Below, piece by piece: positions 16,954-25,853 of a DNA stretch of 47,319 nucleotides. The DNA is from Thermoanaerobacterium butyriciformans. Its GTDB lineage: Bacteria; Bacillota; Thermoanaerobacteria; Thermoanaerobacterales; Thermoanaerobacteraceae. Positions within the stretch are counted from its first letter, which is position 1. Each line of letters starts with the position of its first letter. The notes beneath the pieces were generated by a model. The model saw only the letters and a program-made list of their open reading frames with translations. It had not been told where the DNA came from and did no database searches. Both the position numbers and the translations under genes were made by a program. Where the stretch lies: assembly GCF_017874545.1 (NCBI RefSeq), contig NZ_JAGGLT010000027.1, positions 1 through 47,319 of the forward strand. The letters run 5' to 3'.

Positions 16954-18324
16954 ATGGCTCTAAATCAAAACATGTTTAGGATGTACGATATACGTGGTGT
17001 ATGGAATGATGACCTTACCGAAGAAACAGCAGAGCTTATTGGTAAAGCCTTCGGTACATATATTCAAAATGAAAAAGGCATAAAAGACGTAATTGTAGGC
17101 AGGGACAACAGGATATCATCAAAGCCTATAAGGAATGCAGTAATCAATGGACTTGTCTCTACTGGCTGTAATGTGCTGGATATCGGTGTTCTATCGACGC
17201 CTGCTTTTTATTATTCACGTATACTATTTAATTACGATGCAGGGCTTATGATAACAGCAAGCCACAATCCACCGCAGTTTAACGGATTTAAAGTTGCATT
17301 TGGACCATCAACTATTTACGGCGATGAGCTTAAGAAACTATATCATATTGCGGAAAAAGGCGATTTCAAGACAGGGACAGGTTCTTTGAAATACGCATAT
17401 CCCATACAAAGCTATATTAAGATGATACAGGACAAAGTAAAACTTGGCAATAGAAAGCTTAAAGTTGTTGTAGACTGCGGAAACGGTACATGCTCAAATA
17501 TATATCCTGATATTATATACGGCCTGGGGTGCGAAGTATACCCTCTGTACTGCGAATCAGATCCAACATTTCCAAACCATTTTCCTGACCCAGTCAATGC
17601 AGACAATTTGAAAGATCTGATAAAAGAGGTTAAAAGACTTGGTGCAGACGTTGGCATAGCTTTTGACGGCGATGGAGATAGGATTGGCGTCGTTGACGAA
17701 AAAGGCAATATAATATGGGGCGATATGCTGATGGTGCTTTACTGGAGAGAAATCATGAAAAAGCATCCTGGTGCAGATGCCATAGTTGAAGTAAAATGTT
17801 CAAAAGCATTACCTGAAGAGATAAAGAAACTTGGTGGTAATCCAATCTTCTATAAGACTGGCCACAGCCTCATAAAAGCTAAAATGAAAGAAATCAATGC
17901 TGTCTTTACAGGTGAGATGTCAGGCCACATGTTCTTTGCAGACGAGTATTACGGCTATGATGATGCGGCATATGCTGCAGCAAGGCTTTTAAGAATACTT
18001 TCCAATACGGATAAGACATTATCGGAGCTTCTTTCTGATGTTCCAAAATATCCGTCAACGCCGGAATTGAGATTGCACTGCGATGATGAAAAGAAATTTG
18101 ATGTTGTAAAGGGCGTGACAGAGTATTTCAGAGAAAAGGGATATGATTTAATAGATATCGACGGTGCAAGAGTTATGTTTGACGGTGGATGGGGACTTGT
18201 CAGAGCTTCAAATACAGGACCTGAACTGATTGTAAGGTGCGAAGCTGATACAGAGGAAAGGTTAAGTGAAATAAAAGGTGAACTTGCAGAGGTATTGAAG
18301 AAATACGGTGTTGAGCTTAAGTAG
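16954..18324 (+). CDS. Phosphomannomutase/phosphoglucomutase
   Basis: A 456-residue alpha-D-phosphohexomutase of the ManB/AlgC type with the expected four domains. The phosphoserine loop TASHNP has S103. The Mg2+ loop DGDGDR has D238, D240 and D242. The sugar-binding GEMSGH and the C-terminal phosphate-binding RASNTGPEL are both present. It interconverts mannose-6-P/mannose-1-P or glucose-6-P/glucose-1-P. Glucose-1-P is the substrate of GalU encoded a few genes downstream, so it fits surface polysaccharide precursor supply. Its own promoter and terminator make it a single-gene unit. Confidence 0.93.
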   Translation: MALNQNMFRMYDIRGVWNDDLTEETAELIGKAFGTYIQNEKGIKDVIVGRDNRISSKPIRNAVINGLVSTGCNVLDIGVLSTPAFYYSRILFNYDAGLMITASHNPPQFNGFKVAFGPSTIYGDELKKLYHIAEKGDFKTGTGSLKYAYPIQSYIKMIQDKVKLGNRKLKVVVDCGNGTCSNIYPDIIYGLGCEVYPLYCESDPTFPNHFPDPVNADNLKDLIKEVKRLGADVGIAFDGDGDRIGVVDEKGNIIWGDMLMVLYWREIMKKHPGADAIVEVKCSKALPEEIKKLGGNPIFYKTGHSLIKAKMKEINAVFTGEMSGHMFFADEYYGYDDAAYAAARLLRILSNTDKTLSELLSDVPKYPSTPELRLHCDDEKKFDVVKGVTEYFREKGYDLIDIDGARVMFDGGWGLVRASNTGPELIVRCEADTEERLSEIKGELAEVLKKYGVELK

Positions 18325-18334
18325 ATATAAATGG

Positions 18335-18372
18335 AAGGGACAGTGCTTTTAATGAGATACCTGTCCCTTTTA
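18335..18372 (+). terminator. Terminator after the phosphohexomutase gene
   Basis: AAGGGACAG (18335-18343) pairs with CTGTCCCTT (18361-18369), followed by a short TTTTAC tail. Between it and the next gene at 18481 I see only an AGGAGG ribosome binding site. Confidence 0.65.
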
Positions 18373-18480
18373 CAATGGGAAAGTTTCTAAAAAAATTGTT
18401 GTAAACGGTCACTAAAGAAGGAATTTCAGCAGATAATGTCGAATACATTCTAGAAATGCATAAAAAAGGAGGCAGCATAT

Positions 18481-19044
18481 GTGGAAGATGGTGAAAAATG
18501 GTACGTCATATACACAAGAACGGGGGAGGAATTAAAGGTAAAAAGGTTGATCGAATTATTATTTAATAAGCTCAATAAGAAATCTATTAGAGTATTGATA
18601 CCTAAAAGAGCGATAATTGAAAGGAAGGGTGGAAAGCGAGTAGAGAAGATCAAGTTTTTATTTCCTGGATATGTCTTTATTAAAACTAATATGTGCTTTG
18701 AAATATATTATGAGATTTCAAAGTTACCTCATTTTTTGAAATTCTTAAAAGATGATATAGAACCTGCGGAGGTTAGAGATGACGAAATAAGAATTATACT
18801 TTCACTTATAGGTGATTCTGACATCGTTGGATTTTCAACAGGAATCAAGATAGGGGGGAAAGTTAAGATAATCGATGGACCGCTTAAAGGCTTTGAAGGC
18901 CTCATTGAAAAAATTGACAGGCGGAAAGGAAGGGTAAAAGTAAGGCTAAATGTATCTGGCAATGCTAATCTAGTGGATTTAGGTATACATATTGTAGAAA
19001 AAATAGACGATGGTGAATTTAATAAGTTATCTGAAGTGTCGTAG
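18481..19044 (+). CDS. loaP: NusG-like processive antiterminator (LoaP/UpxY type)
   Basis: A 187-residue specialised NusG paralogue. The NGN domain begins KWYVIYTRTGEELKVK and contains FLFPGYVFIKT, and a KOW motif follows (GGKVKIIDGPLKGFEGLIEKI). It binds RNA polymerase and lets it read through terminators in long operons. LoaP-type members sit at the head of polysaccharide or antibiotic clusters in Firmicutes, as here in front of cpsC-cpsD-cpsB. The start is GTG at 18481 with AGGAGG eight bases upstream. The housekeeping nusG would be next to secE and rplK, which is not the context here. Confidence 0.85.
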   Translation: MEDGEKWYVIYTRTGEELKVKRLIELLFNKLNKKSIRVLIPKRAIIERKGGKRVEKIKFLFPGYVFIKTNMCFEIYYEISKLPHFLKFLKDDIEPAEVRDDEIRIILSLIGDSDIVGFSTGIKIGGKVKIIDGPLKGFEGLIEKIDRRKGRVKVRLNVSGNANLVDLGIHIVEKIDDGEFNKLSEVS

Positions 19045-19125
19045 AATCGTAATCAGTTTATAAATTTTTATGGGGTTGTTTTTAAATTGAAAAGATAAAT
19101 TAATAGCAAAGGGGAGAAATAGACT

Positions 19126-19809
19126 ATGAGTGAGGAAGAAATAGATTTAAGGGAGATTTTGGCAATTTTAAGGAAGAAATTATGGCTTATACTAGTTATA
19201 ACGATAATAGCGGTTGTGATTAGTGGAGTTTTGTCTTTTTATGTAATAAAGCCGACATATCAGGCTAGTACATCGCTAATTGTAAGCAAATCCCAAACAG
19301 CACAGTATAGCAATGGACAAATTCAGTTTCAGGATATTCAGACCAACAGACTTCTAGCAGCAACATATGCGGAAATTGCAACAAGCAGATCGGTACTACA
19401 GGAAGCTATAAATAAGTTGAATTTAAATATGACGACAGAACAATTGAAGAAAAATATAGATGTGGCAGAAGAGGGAGACACAGAAGTAATAAACATAAGT
19501 GTAAAAGATAATGACCCAAAGACTGCAGCAGATATAGCTAATGCAGTTGCAAATTCATTCGTCGATAATATAGTAAAAATAATGAAAGTTGACAATGTAA
19601 GTGTGATTGATGAGGCTATACCTCCTACAACAAAGATAAGTCCAAAGCCAACTCTTAATATGAGTATTGCTGCAATACTGGGCATTATGGTAAGCATATT
19701 TATAATATTTCTACTTGAGTATTTTGACAAGACATACAAAAGTGTTGATGATGTAAAAAAATATCTTGATTTGCCTGTATTAGGTGTAATTCCTGAACTT
19801 AAAGACTGA
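19126..19809 (+). CDS. Polysaccharide chain-length protein CpsC/YveK (Wzz domain)
   Basis: A 227-residue membrane protein with a Wzz architecture. It has an N-terminal cytoplasmic EEIDLREILAILRKK, a membrane helix near residues 17-37, an extracellular alpha-helical region (about 40-170), and a second helix near 178-198 after the Pro-rich PPTTKISPKP. The C-terminal PVLGVIPEL activates its kinase partner. Firmicute CpsC proteins anchor and stimulate the tyrosine kinase and control polymer length. It is followed after 13 bases by the kinase gene. Confidence 0.9.
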   Translation: MSEEEIDLREILAILRKKLWLILVITIIAVVISGVLSFYVIKPTYQASTSLIVSKSQTAQYSNGQIQFQDIQTNRLLAATYAEIATSRSVLQEAINKLNLNMTTEQLKKNIDVAEEGDTEVINISVKDNDPKTAADIANAVANSFVDNIVKIMKVDNVSVIDEAIPPTTKISPKPTLNMSIAAILGIMVSIFIIFLLEYFDKTYKSVDDVKKYLDLPVLGVIPELKD

Positions 19810-19822
19810 GGGGGCTATACAA

Positions 19823-20545
19823 TTGATTGATGCAGATAATAATGTATACAAGAACAATGTTGTTAACTCAAAGACGACAGTTTCAGAAGCTTTTCGTTCA
19901 TTGAGGACAAATCTACAGTTTACAAGTGTTGATAAAAAAGTAAAAAGCATTTTGATAACAAGTTCGTTGCCAAATGAAGGGAAAAGCACGATTCTAAAAA
20001 ATCTAGCATATGCATTAGCTATGACTGGCGTTAAAGTGATTGTTGTTGATTGCGATTTAAGAAATCCTACTGTACATCAAATGTTTAAAATACCAAATAT
20101 GAGTGGATTAACGAATATAATTGTGGAAGATGATAGGTATGAAAAGTATGTTATATCAGATAAAGAGTTTGATAATTTGGGTATAATAACGTCTGGCCCA
20201 ATACCGCCTAATCCGTCTGAGCTAATTGGTTCAAACAGAATGAAAATTTTTTTAGATAAGCTTAAAGAGAATTATGATTATGTTTTGCTTGATGCACCAC
20301 CTGTTTTATTGGTAACAGACCCTACGGTACTTGCGCCAGTAGTGGATGGGGTTATTTTAGTTATTCAAGCAAATAAGACAGAAATTGAAGCAACCAAAAG
20401 AGCAAAAGAAATTCTTACAAATGTGAAAGCTAATATTCTTGGAGCTGTTTTAAATAAAGTAAAAGAACAAAGAAGTGGCTATTATTATTACTATTATTAT
20501 AATGATGACGGAAGCAAACATAAAAGGAAAAGAAGGAAAAAATAA
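19823..20545 (+). CDS. Bacterial tyrosine kinase CpsD/YwqD family
   Basis: A 240-residue BY-kinase. Walker A is SSLPNEGKST (K54), Walker A-prime VIVVDCDLR (D76, D78) and Walker B YVLLDAP (D157). The C-terminus has seven consecutive Tyr, the autophosphorylation cluster, followed by a very basic tail. It phosphorylates itself with ATP under stimulation by CpsC and controls polysaccharide assembly. The start is TTG at 19823 behind GAGGGGG; there is no early ATG in frame. The stop overlaps the cpsB start (TAATG). Confidence 0.92.
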   Translation: MIDADNNVYKNNVVNSKTTVSEAFRSLRTNLQFTSVDKKVKSILITSSLPNEGKSTILKNLAYALAMTGVKVIVVDCDLRNPTVHQMFKIPNMSGLTNIIVEDDRYEKYVISDKEFDNLGIITSGPIPPNPSELIGSNRMKIFLDKLKENYDYVLLDAPPVLLVTDPTVLAPVVDGVILVIQANKTEIEATKRAKEILTNVKANILGAVLNKVKEQRSGYYYYYYYNDDGSKHKRKRRKK

Positions 20546-21321
20546 TGGTTGACATTCATTGCCATATACTACCGGGAGTTGACGACGGAGCAGCCGACAT
20601 TGATACATCTTTAGAAATGGCACAAATAGCCCAAAAAGATGGTATCAAAACGATAGTAGCAACTCCACATTATATAGAATACGAAAATGAAATAAGTAAA
20701 GACTTTATAAAAAATAAATGTGACTTATTAAACAATTATTTTTTGGAAAATGGTATTGATATAAAAATATTGCTGGGCTGTGAGGCATATATTTCCCATA
20801 TGTTGCCATCAAAATACAAAGAGGGTAGCATTATGTCTATTAACAATGATGGTAAATATATATTGGTAGAACTTCCGATGGTGGAATTTCCCAGCTATGT
20901 AGAAGACGTGATATTTGAATTTAAATTAATGGGCGTTACGCCTATAATTGCACATATAGAAAGATATAAATACGTCGACGATAATTTTGATTTAGTGCAT
21001 AAGCTCATTAAAAAGGGAGCATTAATGCAGGTTAATTCCACCAGCGTAACTGGACTTTTTGGAAGCAAGATTGCGAAGAAGGCTGTTCAGCTAACCAGAT
21101 TAAATATGGTGCATTTAATAGCATCGGACGCTCATACTGCGAAAGGGCGATCTCCGCATATTGCTGATTCGCTATTAATATTGAAAGATAGCGGAATTGA
21201 TCATGAAGTTATTGATTATATTGTTGAAAATGGATACAAAGTGATAAATGGACTTGAAATAGATGTTCGCGAACCTGTTTTAAAGAAAAAAGGCATATTT
21301 TATAAACTGTTTAAAGCTTAA
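20545..21321 (+). CDS. Tyrosine-protein phosphatase CpsB/YwqE family (PHP fold)
   Basis: A 258-residue PHP-domain phosphoesterase. Metal-binding motifs are visible: DIHCHILPGVDDG with H5 and H7, TPHY, GCEAY, IIAHIERY and SDAHT. It dephosphorylates the Tyr cluster of the adjacent kinase, so kinase and phosphatase form a switch for capsule or exopolysaccharide assembly. Translation is coupled to the kinase by one-base overlap. Confidence 0.92.
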   Translation: MVDIHCHILPGVDDGAADIDTSLEMAQIAQKDGIKTIVATPHYIEYENEISKDFIKNKCDLLNNYFLENGIDIKILLGCEAYISHMLPSKYKEGSIMSINNDGKYILVELPMVEFPSYVEDVIFEFKLMGVTPIIAHIERYKYVDDNFDLVHKLIKKGALMQVNSTSVTGLFGSKIAKKAVQLTRLNMVHLIASDAHTAKGRSPHIADSLLILKDSGIDHEVIDYIVENGYKVINGLEIDVREPVLKKKGIFYKLFKA

Positions 21322-21375
21322 AATATGCTAAATAAATCATGATTACAAACGCCATGAAATAATGGAGGAATACAT

Positions 21376-22290
21376 ATGAAAATAAGAAAAGCGATAATTC
21401 CAGCGGCAGGACTTGGAACTAGGTTTTTGCCTGCAACAAAAGCACAGCCAAAAGAAATGCTACCAATAGTTGATAAGCCCACTATACAATATATAGTAGA
21501 AGAAGCTGTAAACTCTGGCATAGAAGATATACTCATAATAACAGGAAGAAACAAAAGAGCCATAGAGGACCATTTCGACAAATCTGTAGAATTAGAGTTA
21601 GAATTAAAGAAAAAAGGAAAAGAAAATCTTTTAAATCTTGTTGAAGATATAACAAATATGGTGGATATACATTATATAAGGCAAAAAGAGCCGAAAGGAC
21701 TTGGCCATGCCATTTATTGTGCACATACATTTGTAGGAGATGAGCCATTTGCAGTTCTTTTAGGGGACGATATAGTTGATGCAGAAGTACCCGTATTGAA
21801 GCAGATGATAGAACAGTACGAAAGATACAACTGCTCTATAATAGGCGTACAAGAAGTGCCAAAAAGTGAAGTAGACAAATACGGCATAGTAGATGCCAAC
21901 ATGATTGATGACAGGCTGTATAGAGTAAACAACCTAGTAGAGAAGCCAAAAAAAGAAGAAGCACCGTCAAACATGGCCATACTTGGAAGGTATATAATAT
22001 CACCAAAGATATTTGATATACTAAAAGACTTAAGGCCTGGAGCAGGTGGAGAAATACAGCTTACTGATGCACTTAAAGTCTTATTAAACTATGAAGCAAT
22101 ATATGCATATAATTTTGAAGGAAAGAGGTATGATGTAGGAGATAAATTAGGGTATCTTAAAGCAACTGTTGAATATGCTTTGAAAAGAGACGACTTAAAA
22201 GATGACTTTATAAAATACTTAAAAACTCTAAATTTAGCTAGCTGTGATGCTTTGGAAGATGTTGCGATTTCTGGTTTAGATGTAAAATAA
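21376..22290 (+). CDS. galU: UTP-glucose-1-phosphate uridylyltransferase
   Basis: A 304-residue nucleotidyltransferase with the N-terminal nucleotide loop [20 protein letters not shown], the GLGHAIYCA and LGDDI motifs and [12 protein letters not shown]. It makes UDP-glucose from UTP and glucose-1-P and supplies glycosyltransferases of cell-surface polymers. It follows the cps regulators by 54 bases with AATGGAGG upstream, so it is probably the last gene of that operon. No terminator is visible at its 3' end, and its last 15 bases overlap a broken gene on the other strand. Confidence 0.93.
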   Translation: MKIRKAIIPAAGLGTRFLPATKAQPKEMLPIVDKPTIQYIVEEAVNSGIEDILIITGRNKRAIEDHFDKSVELELELKKKGKENLLNLVEDITNMVDIHYIRQKEPKGLGHAIYCAHTFVGDEPFAVLLGDDIVDAEVPVLKQMIEQYERYNCSIIGVQEVPKSEVDKYGIVDANMIDDRLYRVNNLVEKPKKEEAPSNMAILGRYIISPKIFDILKDLRPGAGGEIQLTDALKVLLNYEAIYAYNFEGKRYDVGDKLGYLKATVEYALKRDDLKDDFIKYLKTLNLASCDALEDVAISGLDVK

Positions 22291-22709
22291 GATTTGGTCT
22301 AAGGATATTTCCCATTTATTTCTGCCATCATTTGACTTATACGTTATTACATGGTTTACGGTTTTATTGTTAATAAGCTCCCTATACTCTACAGTAAATG
22401 TGTAATTTTTGCCACCTACGAGGACAGGGACATTTGCAGACATGACGTAGTATTTTTTGTAACTTTTCGGCACTGGTAATAAAATTTTTGACCACGTTTT
22501 TCCTCCATCAGATGTTTTATATATTACAGTTTCCATTTTTCTACAGATACTGTATTTTTATTTTTTTCGATGTTTAAATCCGGCTTTTCGCTACTTGTGG
22601 CATGTTTAGCAGTAATTTTACTTGTTATGTTTAGACTATTCTTATTATCAAGTTGACAACTGCTTAAAAGCAGTGTTAATGCTAAAAATATCATTAACAA
22701 TTTTTTCAA
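22276..22709 (-). pseudogene. Frameshifted small lipoprotein with an Asp-box (BNR-like) motif
   Basis: The 5' part encodes a lipoprotein signal (MKKLLMIFLALTLLLSSC, Cys at residue 18) and a polar linker ending NTVSVEKWKL. The following part, shifted by one base, begins ETVIYKTSDGGKTWSK and continues to a stop at 22276. Inserting one G near 22533-22537 would give EKWETVIYKTSDGGKTW, so the two halves were one gene. SDGGKTW is an Asp-box of beta-propeller proteins, but only one copy is present, so the fold is unclear. It could be a true lesion or a base-calling error. The gene tail overlaps galU by 15 bases. Confidence 0.7.
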
Positions 22710-22875
22710 TTGATTTTCCTTCCTTGCTTATATTTAACAATATTATACATTTTAATGTTTACTCATTCATTAAATAAATATTAAAAATGATTAAAAGTTT
22801 TTAAATTTTTGATTTTCCACTTTATAGGGAATAACATTTTTTGGGATGAATGTTATTAATAAAATAAAAATAAAA

Positions 22876-22912
22876 ATAAGAGTAAAAAATGTATTTTTTT
22901 ACTCTTATCATG
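22876..22912 (-). terminator. Terminator of the membrane-anchored Asn/Ser-rich protein gene
   Basis: ATAAGAGTAAAAAA (22876-22889) pairs with TTTTTTACTCTTAT (22895-22908) with a short loop. On the minus strand the stem is followed by TTTTTATTTTTATTTT. It lies about 50 bases past the stop at 22962. The remaining gap (22710-22875) is AT-rich with no gene seen. Confidence 0.75.
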
Positions 22913-22961
22913 CACATATAAAATTATGCAGAATAATATGGTATTACAGATAATAAAATAG

Positions 22962-23534
22962 CTACTTATTTCCTGCTAAATAGTATTTGTGATATAATTC
23001 TTTGATTCTTTCGATTTCAGCAGGAGAAAATTTTGAATAGGCGATGTTTTTGGCCTTTTCTTTTTCTTCAGGTGTTAAACCACCTTTTGAAAGTGACATT
23101 AAATATTGAATATCACTAGCACTGAGTTTTGATGTTATCATTTTTACAATTTCGGCCTTATCAGAAAAAGAAACTGAATTTTCAATTTGTTTAATAGTGT
23201 CTTTTGTCACAGTGGAATTAGTTGATGCCTGTGTTTTATTGCTATTATTGTTTGAGCTTTTAGTTGAAGAACTGCTGTTTTTATTGCCCAAAGGATTGTT
23301 GTCTTCATTTTTTGTATTTTCATCGTTTTTTTGATTGTCACTGTTTATTTTATCACTGTTGATGTTTTTAGTCTCATGTTGATTGTCATTTAAAGAATTT
23401 TCAGTGCTATTTTTCAATACCATGTTTGACAGTAAATTTGATGAAATTTTGTTAAATGCGTAGTTAATTCCCACATATGTTAAACCTGATATGATCAATA
23501 TTGATATTGATATAATAATTATTGCTTTTTTCAT
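22962..23534 (-). CDS. Membrane-anchored protein with Asn/Ser-rich linker, function unknown
   Basis: A 190-residue protein not recognised as a named family. An N-terminal membrane helix (KKAIIIISISILIISGLTYV, residues 2-21) is followed by a long low-complexity linker rich in Asn, Ser, Lys and Asp (about 40-110). The C-terminal domain (about 110-186) is helical with SASDIQYLMSL, GGLTPEEKEKAKNIA and SPAEIERIKELYHKYY. The anchor-linker-helical-head design suggests a protein displayed outside the membrane. It lies 60 bases downstream of the SLH-domain gene on the same strand, so the two may be co-expressed. GAGGT precedes the ATG. Confidence 0.75.
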   Translation of the reverse strand: MKKAIIIISISILIISGLTYVGINYAFNKISSNLLSNMVLKNSTENSLNDNQHETKNINSDKINSDNQKNDENTKNEDNNPLGNKNSSSSTKSSNNNSNKTQASTNSTVTKDTIKQIENSVSFSDKAEIVKMITSKLSASDIQYLMSLSKGGLTPEEKEKAKNIAYSKFSPAEIERIKELYHKYYLAGNK

Positions 23535-23561
23535 ACTCTACCTCGCAATAATAAATGTAGA

Positions 23562-23583
23562 GGGGAAGAGATTTATCTTCCCC
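23562..23583 (-). other. Intercistronic hairpin between the SLH gene and the next gene
   Basis: GGGGAAGA (23562-23569) pairs with TCTTCCCC (23576-23583), starting 12 bases after the SLH gene stop. On the minus strand no T-tract follows (CTCTACATT), so it may be a weak terminator or an mRNA-stabilising hairpin that lowers expression of the following gene. Confidence 0.5.
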
Positions 23584-23594
23584 ACTTTATATTT

Positions 23595-25508
23595 TTACTG
23601 CATGTCAAATAATCTGCTTATTACGGCAATTGCTTGTGCTCTTGTTGACGTTGAAAGTGGACTGTAGGTAACTTTTGTCATCCCATTCATGATATTATAT
23701 TTGACAGATGCAGCAACAACTTCTTTTGCCCAACCTGATACATCTTTAGCATCTTTATATTGTGCTAAAAATTTTGTCACTTCGTCTTGGCTGATGGCAG
23801 TATCTTTACCCATATATTTCAACGCATTAATAGCCATTGCAGCCATCTGCTCTCTAGTTATATTATCATTTGGAGCAAATTTGTCAGTTGCAACACCTTT
23901 TACCAATCCAATATTGTACGCTGTTGTCACGTCATTGTAATACCAATCACTACTTTTTACATCTGTAAATGGTGTTGCTTTCGTCTGGTATGGTATATTT
24001 AGAAGTCTGATTAGAAATGCGACAAATTGTGCTCTAGTTACATTTCCATCTGGATTAAAAGTATCAGATGTTATACCGTCTGCTATATGTTTAGACGCCA
24101 TATATTCTATATCGTCTTTTGCCCAATGATTTGATATATCTTTGAATGTTTTATTGTAGTACATAAGCGCATATGTACTAAAACCATATAGCTTAGTTGT
24201 TATAGTATTTGTTGTTTTGTCATATTTGCCGCCTTTATATATAGCAGTATCGTTGTCAATCTTAAATAAGCTTATTTTTCTTGGATCGTATTTTGTCGTA
24301 TCTATACCATTTAACGACAACTTAACTGTTATTGGTTTGCCAAATGTTGTAATGTATGTATCTTTTCCATCTTTTGTAACTTTGAAGTAGAATTCATATA
24401 CTTTGCCGAGAAGTGTAAGTGACGCTGTATTTACTTTATCAGCGATTGCCTTAGCTTGTGTATCATCAAGGACATTTACAGAAACTTTAAGTGTTGAGCC
24501 ATCGTTATTAGATATTACCCCTGCAGGTATATCGAGGCTTATTGCATTGTCTGAGCTAGTAATGGTTGTTTCTTTTGTCAAGTCTACATTAGATGATGCA
24601 ACAGGTGTACCAACTTCAGTAACTTCTGTTCCACTGCTTGATGAACCACCGCCGCCGATTGCACCACCTCCGCCTCCACCACTGTTGTTTCCACTACTAT
24701 TAGATGGTGTGTAATTTTGAATACCGTATGCATTTAATACTGCTCGCAAAAGGTTTTGATTATCTATCGACAATCCTTTTGCGGCACTAGAAAAGCTATC
24801 TGCAGCAGTGACAATATCGTCTAGAGTTAAATTCTTACCCATATCTTTTAAGAGATCATTAGCTATTTCTTTAAGTGTTGAATTATTGTTTATATAATCT
24901 AAAGAATATACAGTGTCTCCTAAAGCGTAGTAAACTTTAAAATTATCGTCTATCCTTAAGTTATTGTGATGTTCTTGAATTAAATTTAACAAACTGCCTG
25001 TTTGAACATTGTCTATTAAGAAATTGATGACATTGTTGTGTTCATCATTAAAAGTACTTAATGCATCTTTATTTATGTCCTCTGGTTTTAATGTGACATT
25101 TGTTATAGTACCACTTTCAATTTGATTTAGTATAGATTGGCGCTTATCTGATGTTATGAATGTCTTCATTGCATACGCTAAAGATACGATATTGTCTGCA
25201 GTTATATTGTAATTTGTTGTATTCATACTAGACAAAGTAGTTGCTATTTCATCTAATAATTGCTTAGTAGTGTTGCTTGTACTCCCATTCACAAAGTTTC
25301 TAACTTTTTCTATGATTGGATCTTTTATACTTGAATCTAAATTTGCAAAAGTTGTAGCTGCTTGTTCAATAAATGGGTTTACAATATCAAGTTGAGTATC
25401 ACTGATAGTAACTGAATCTGCTAATGCTGTAACATTTAAGTAAGGGAAAATAAGTGTTAGTGACAATACAAAAGCTAAGATGATTTTTGACAGAGAAAAT
25501 CTTTTCAA
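23595..25508 (-). CDS. S-layer homology (SLH) domain surface protein
   Basis: A 637-residue secreted protein. The signal peptide MKRFSLSKIILAFVLSLTLI ends at ALA-DS (cleavage after about residue 30). A helical region with unassigned function follows to about 265, then a Gly/Ser linker (SGGGGGGAIGGGG) and a beta-rich domain (about 310-455). Three SLH repeats occupy the C-terminus: FKDISNHWAKDDIEYM, FTDVKSSDWYYNDV and YKDAKDVSGWAKEVV begin each one. SLH domains bind pyruvylated secondary cell-wall polymer. TTG 25508 is chosen because AAAGGAG lies eight bases upstream and the signal peptide then has the usual length; an in-frame TTG at 25553 behind AGGAGGTGG is a possible alternative. The ligand or enzymatic role of the N-terminal part is unknown. 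Confidence 0.9.
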   Translation of the reverse strand: MKRFSLSKIILAFVLSLTLIFPYLNVTALADSVTISDTQLDIVNPFIEQAATTFANLDSSIKDPIIEKVRNFVNGSTSNTTKQLLDEIATTLSSMNTTNYNITADNIVSLAYAMKTFITSDKRQSILNQIESGTITNVTLKPEDINKDALSTFNDEHNNVINFLIDNVQTGSLLNLIQEHHNNLRIDDNFKVYYALGDTVYSLDYINNNSTLKEIANDLLKDMGKNLTLDDIVTAADSFSSAAKGLSIDNQNLLRAVLNAYGIQNYTPSNSSGNNSGGGGGGAIGGGGSSSSGTEVTEVGTPVASSNVDLTKETTITSSDNAISLDIPAGVISNNDGSTLKVSVNVLDDTQAKAIADKVNTASLTLLGKVYEFYFKVTKDGKDTYITTFGKPITVKLSLNGIDTTKYDPRKISLFKIDNDTAIYKGGKYDKTTNTITTKLYGFSTYALMYYNKTFKDISNHWAKDDIEYMASKHIADGITSDTFNPDGNVTRAQFVAFLIRLLNIPYQTKATPFTDVKSSDWYYNDVTTAYNIGLVKGVATDKFAPNDNITREQMAAMAINALKYMGKDTAISQDEVTKFLAQYKDAKDVSGWAKEVVAASVKYNIMNGMTKVTYSPLSTSTRAQAIAVISRLFDMQ

Positions 25509-25853
25509 CTCCTTCACTCCTTTACTATAGTATTTTATTGGAATTAATAACAATTATTAATAATCCACCTCCTGTCTATGTAAAAATTTCATCTTTATTA
25601 TATGACTGTGGAAAAATATAGTCAATATAATTTCGGCAAATTTTCAAAACTTCTGCTAAAATTGTGATTTTTTTTGATATAAATCGACATACTATTTAAA
25701 ATTTTTTTAAGTACTTCATTTTTAATCTTTCAGTGTTTCGCTATTTTTCACATTATACATCAAATGGAAGACAAAGTAAAAAGCAAATATATAAATAAAA
25801 ACTTTTTTGGGGAATATATATATTAATGAAATAGCATTGGGGAGGCGGAACTT
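25509..25853. other. AT-rich divergent intergenic region
   Basis: This 345-base stretch separates the leftward SLH gene from the rightward YkvI-like gene. It contains AGGAGGTGG (minus strand, about 25566-25574) behind the alternative SLH gene start, and GGGGAGG before 25854. I see no further gene, RNA motif or strong hairpin in it. Confidence 0.5.

Noticed and set aside
18405-18480. Short open frame (VTKEGISADNVEYILEMHKK) just before the LoaP gene
   Set aside because: It has no start codon or ribosome binding site and lies directly after a terminator. It might be a remnant but is too short to assign, so it is not listed as a gene.
20483-20512. TAT trinucleotide repeat as a microsatellite
   Set aside because: It encodes the seven-Tyr autophosphorylation cluster of the tyrosine kinase, which is expected in this family.
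22276-22536. The 86-codon minus-strand frame as an independent gene
   Set aside because: Its ATG has no ribosome binding site, and the sequence continues the lipoprotein frame after a one-base shift, so it is the second half of a broken gene.
24630-24720. Repeat array in the plus-strand sequence of the SLH gene
   Set aside because: It is simply the codon repeat of the Gly/Ser linker, not a CRISPR or DNA repeat.
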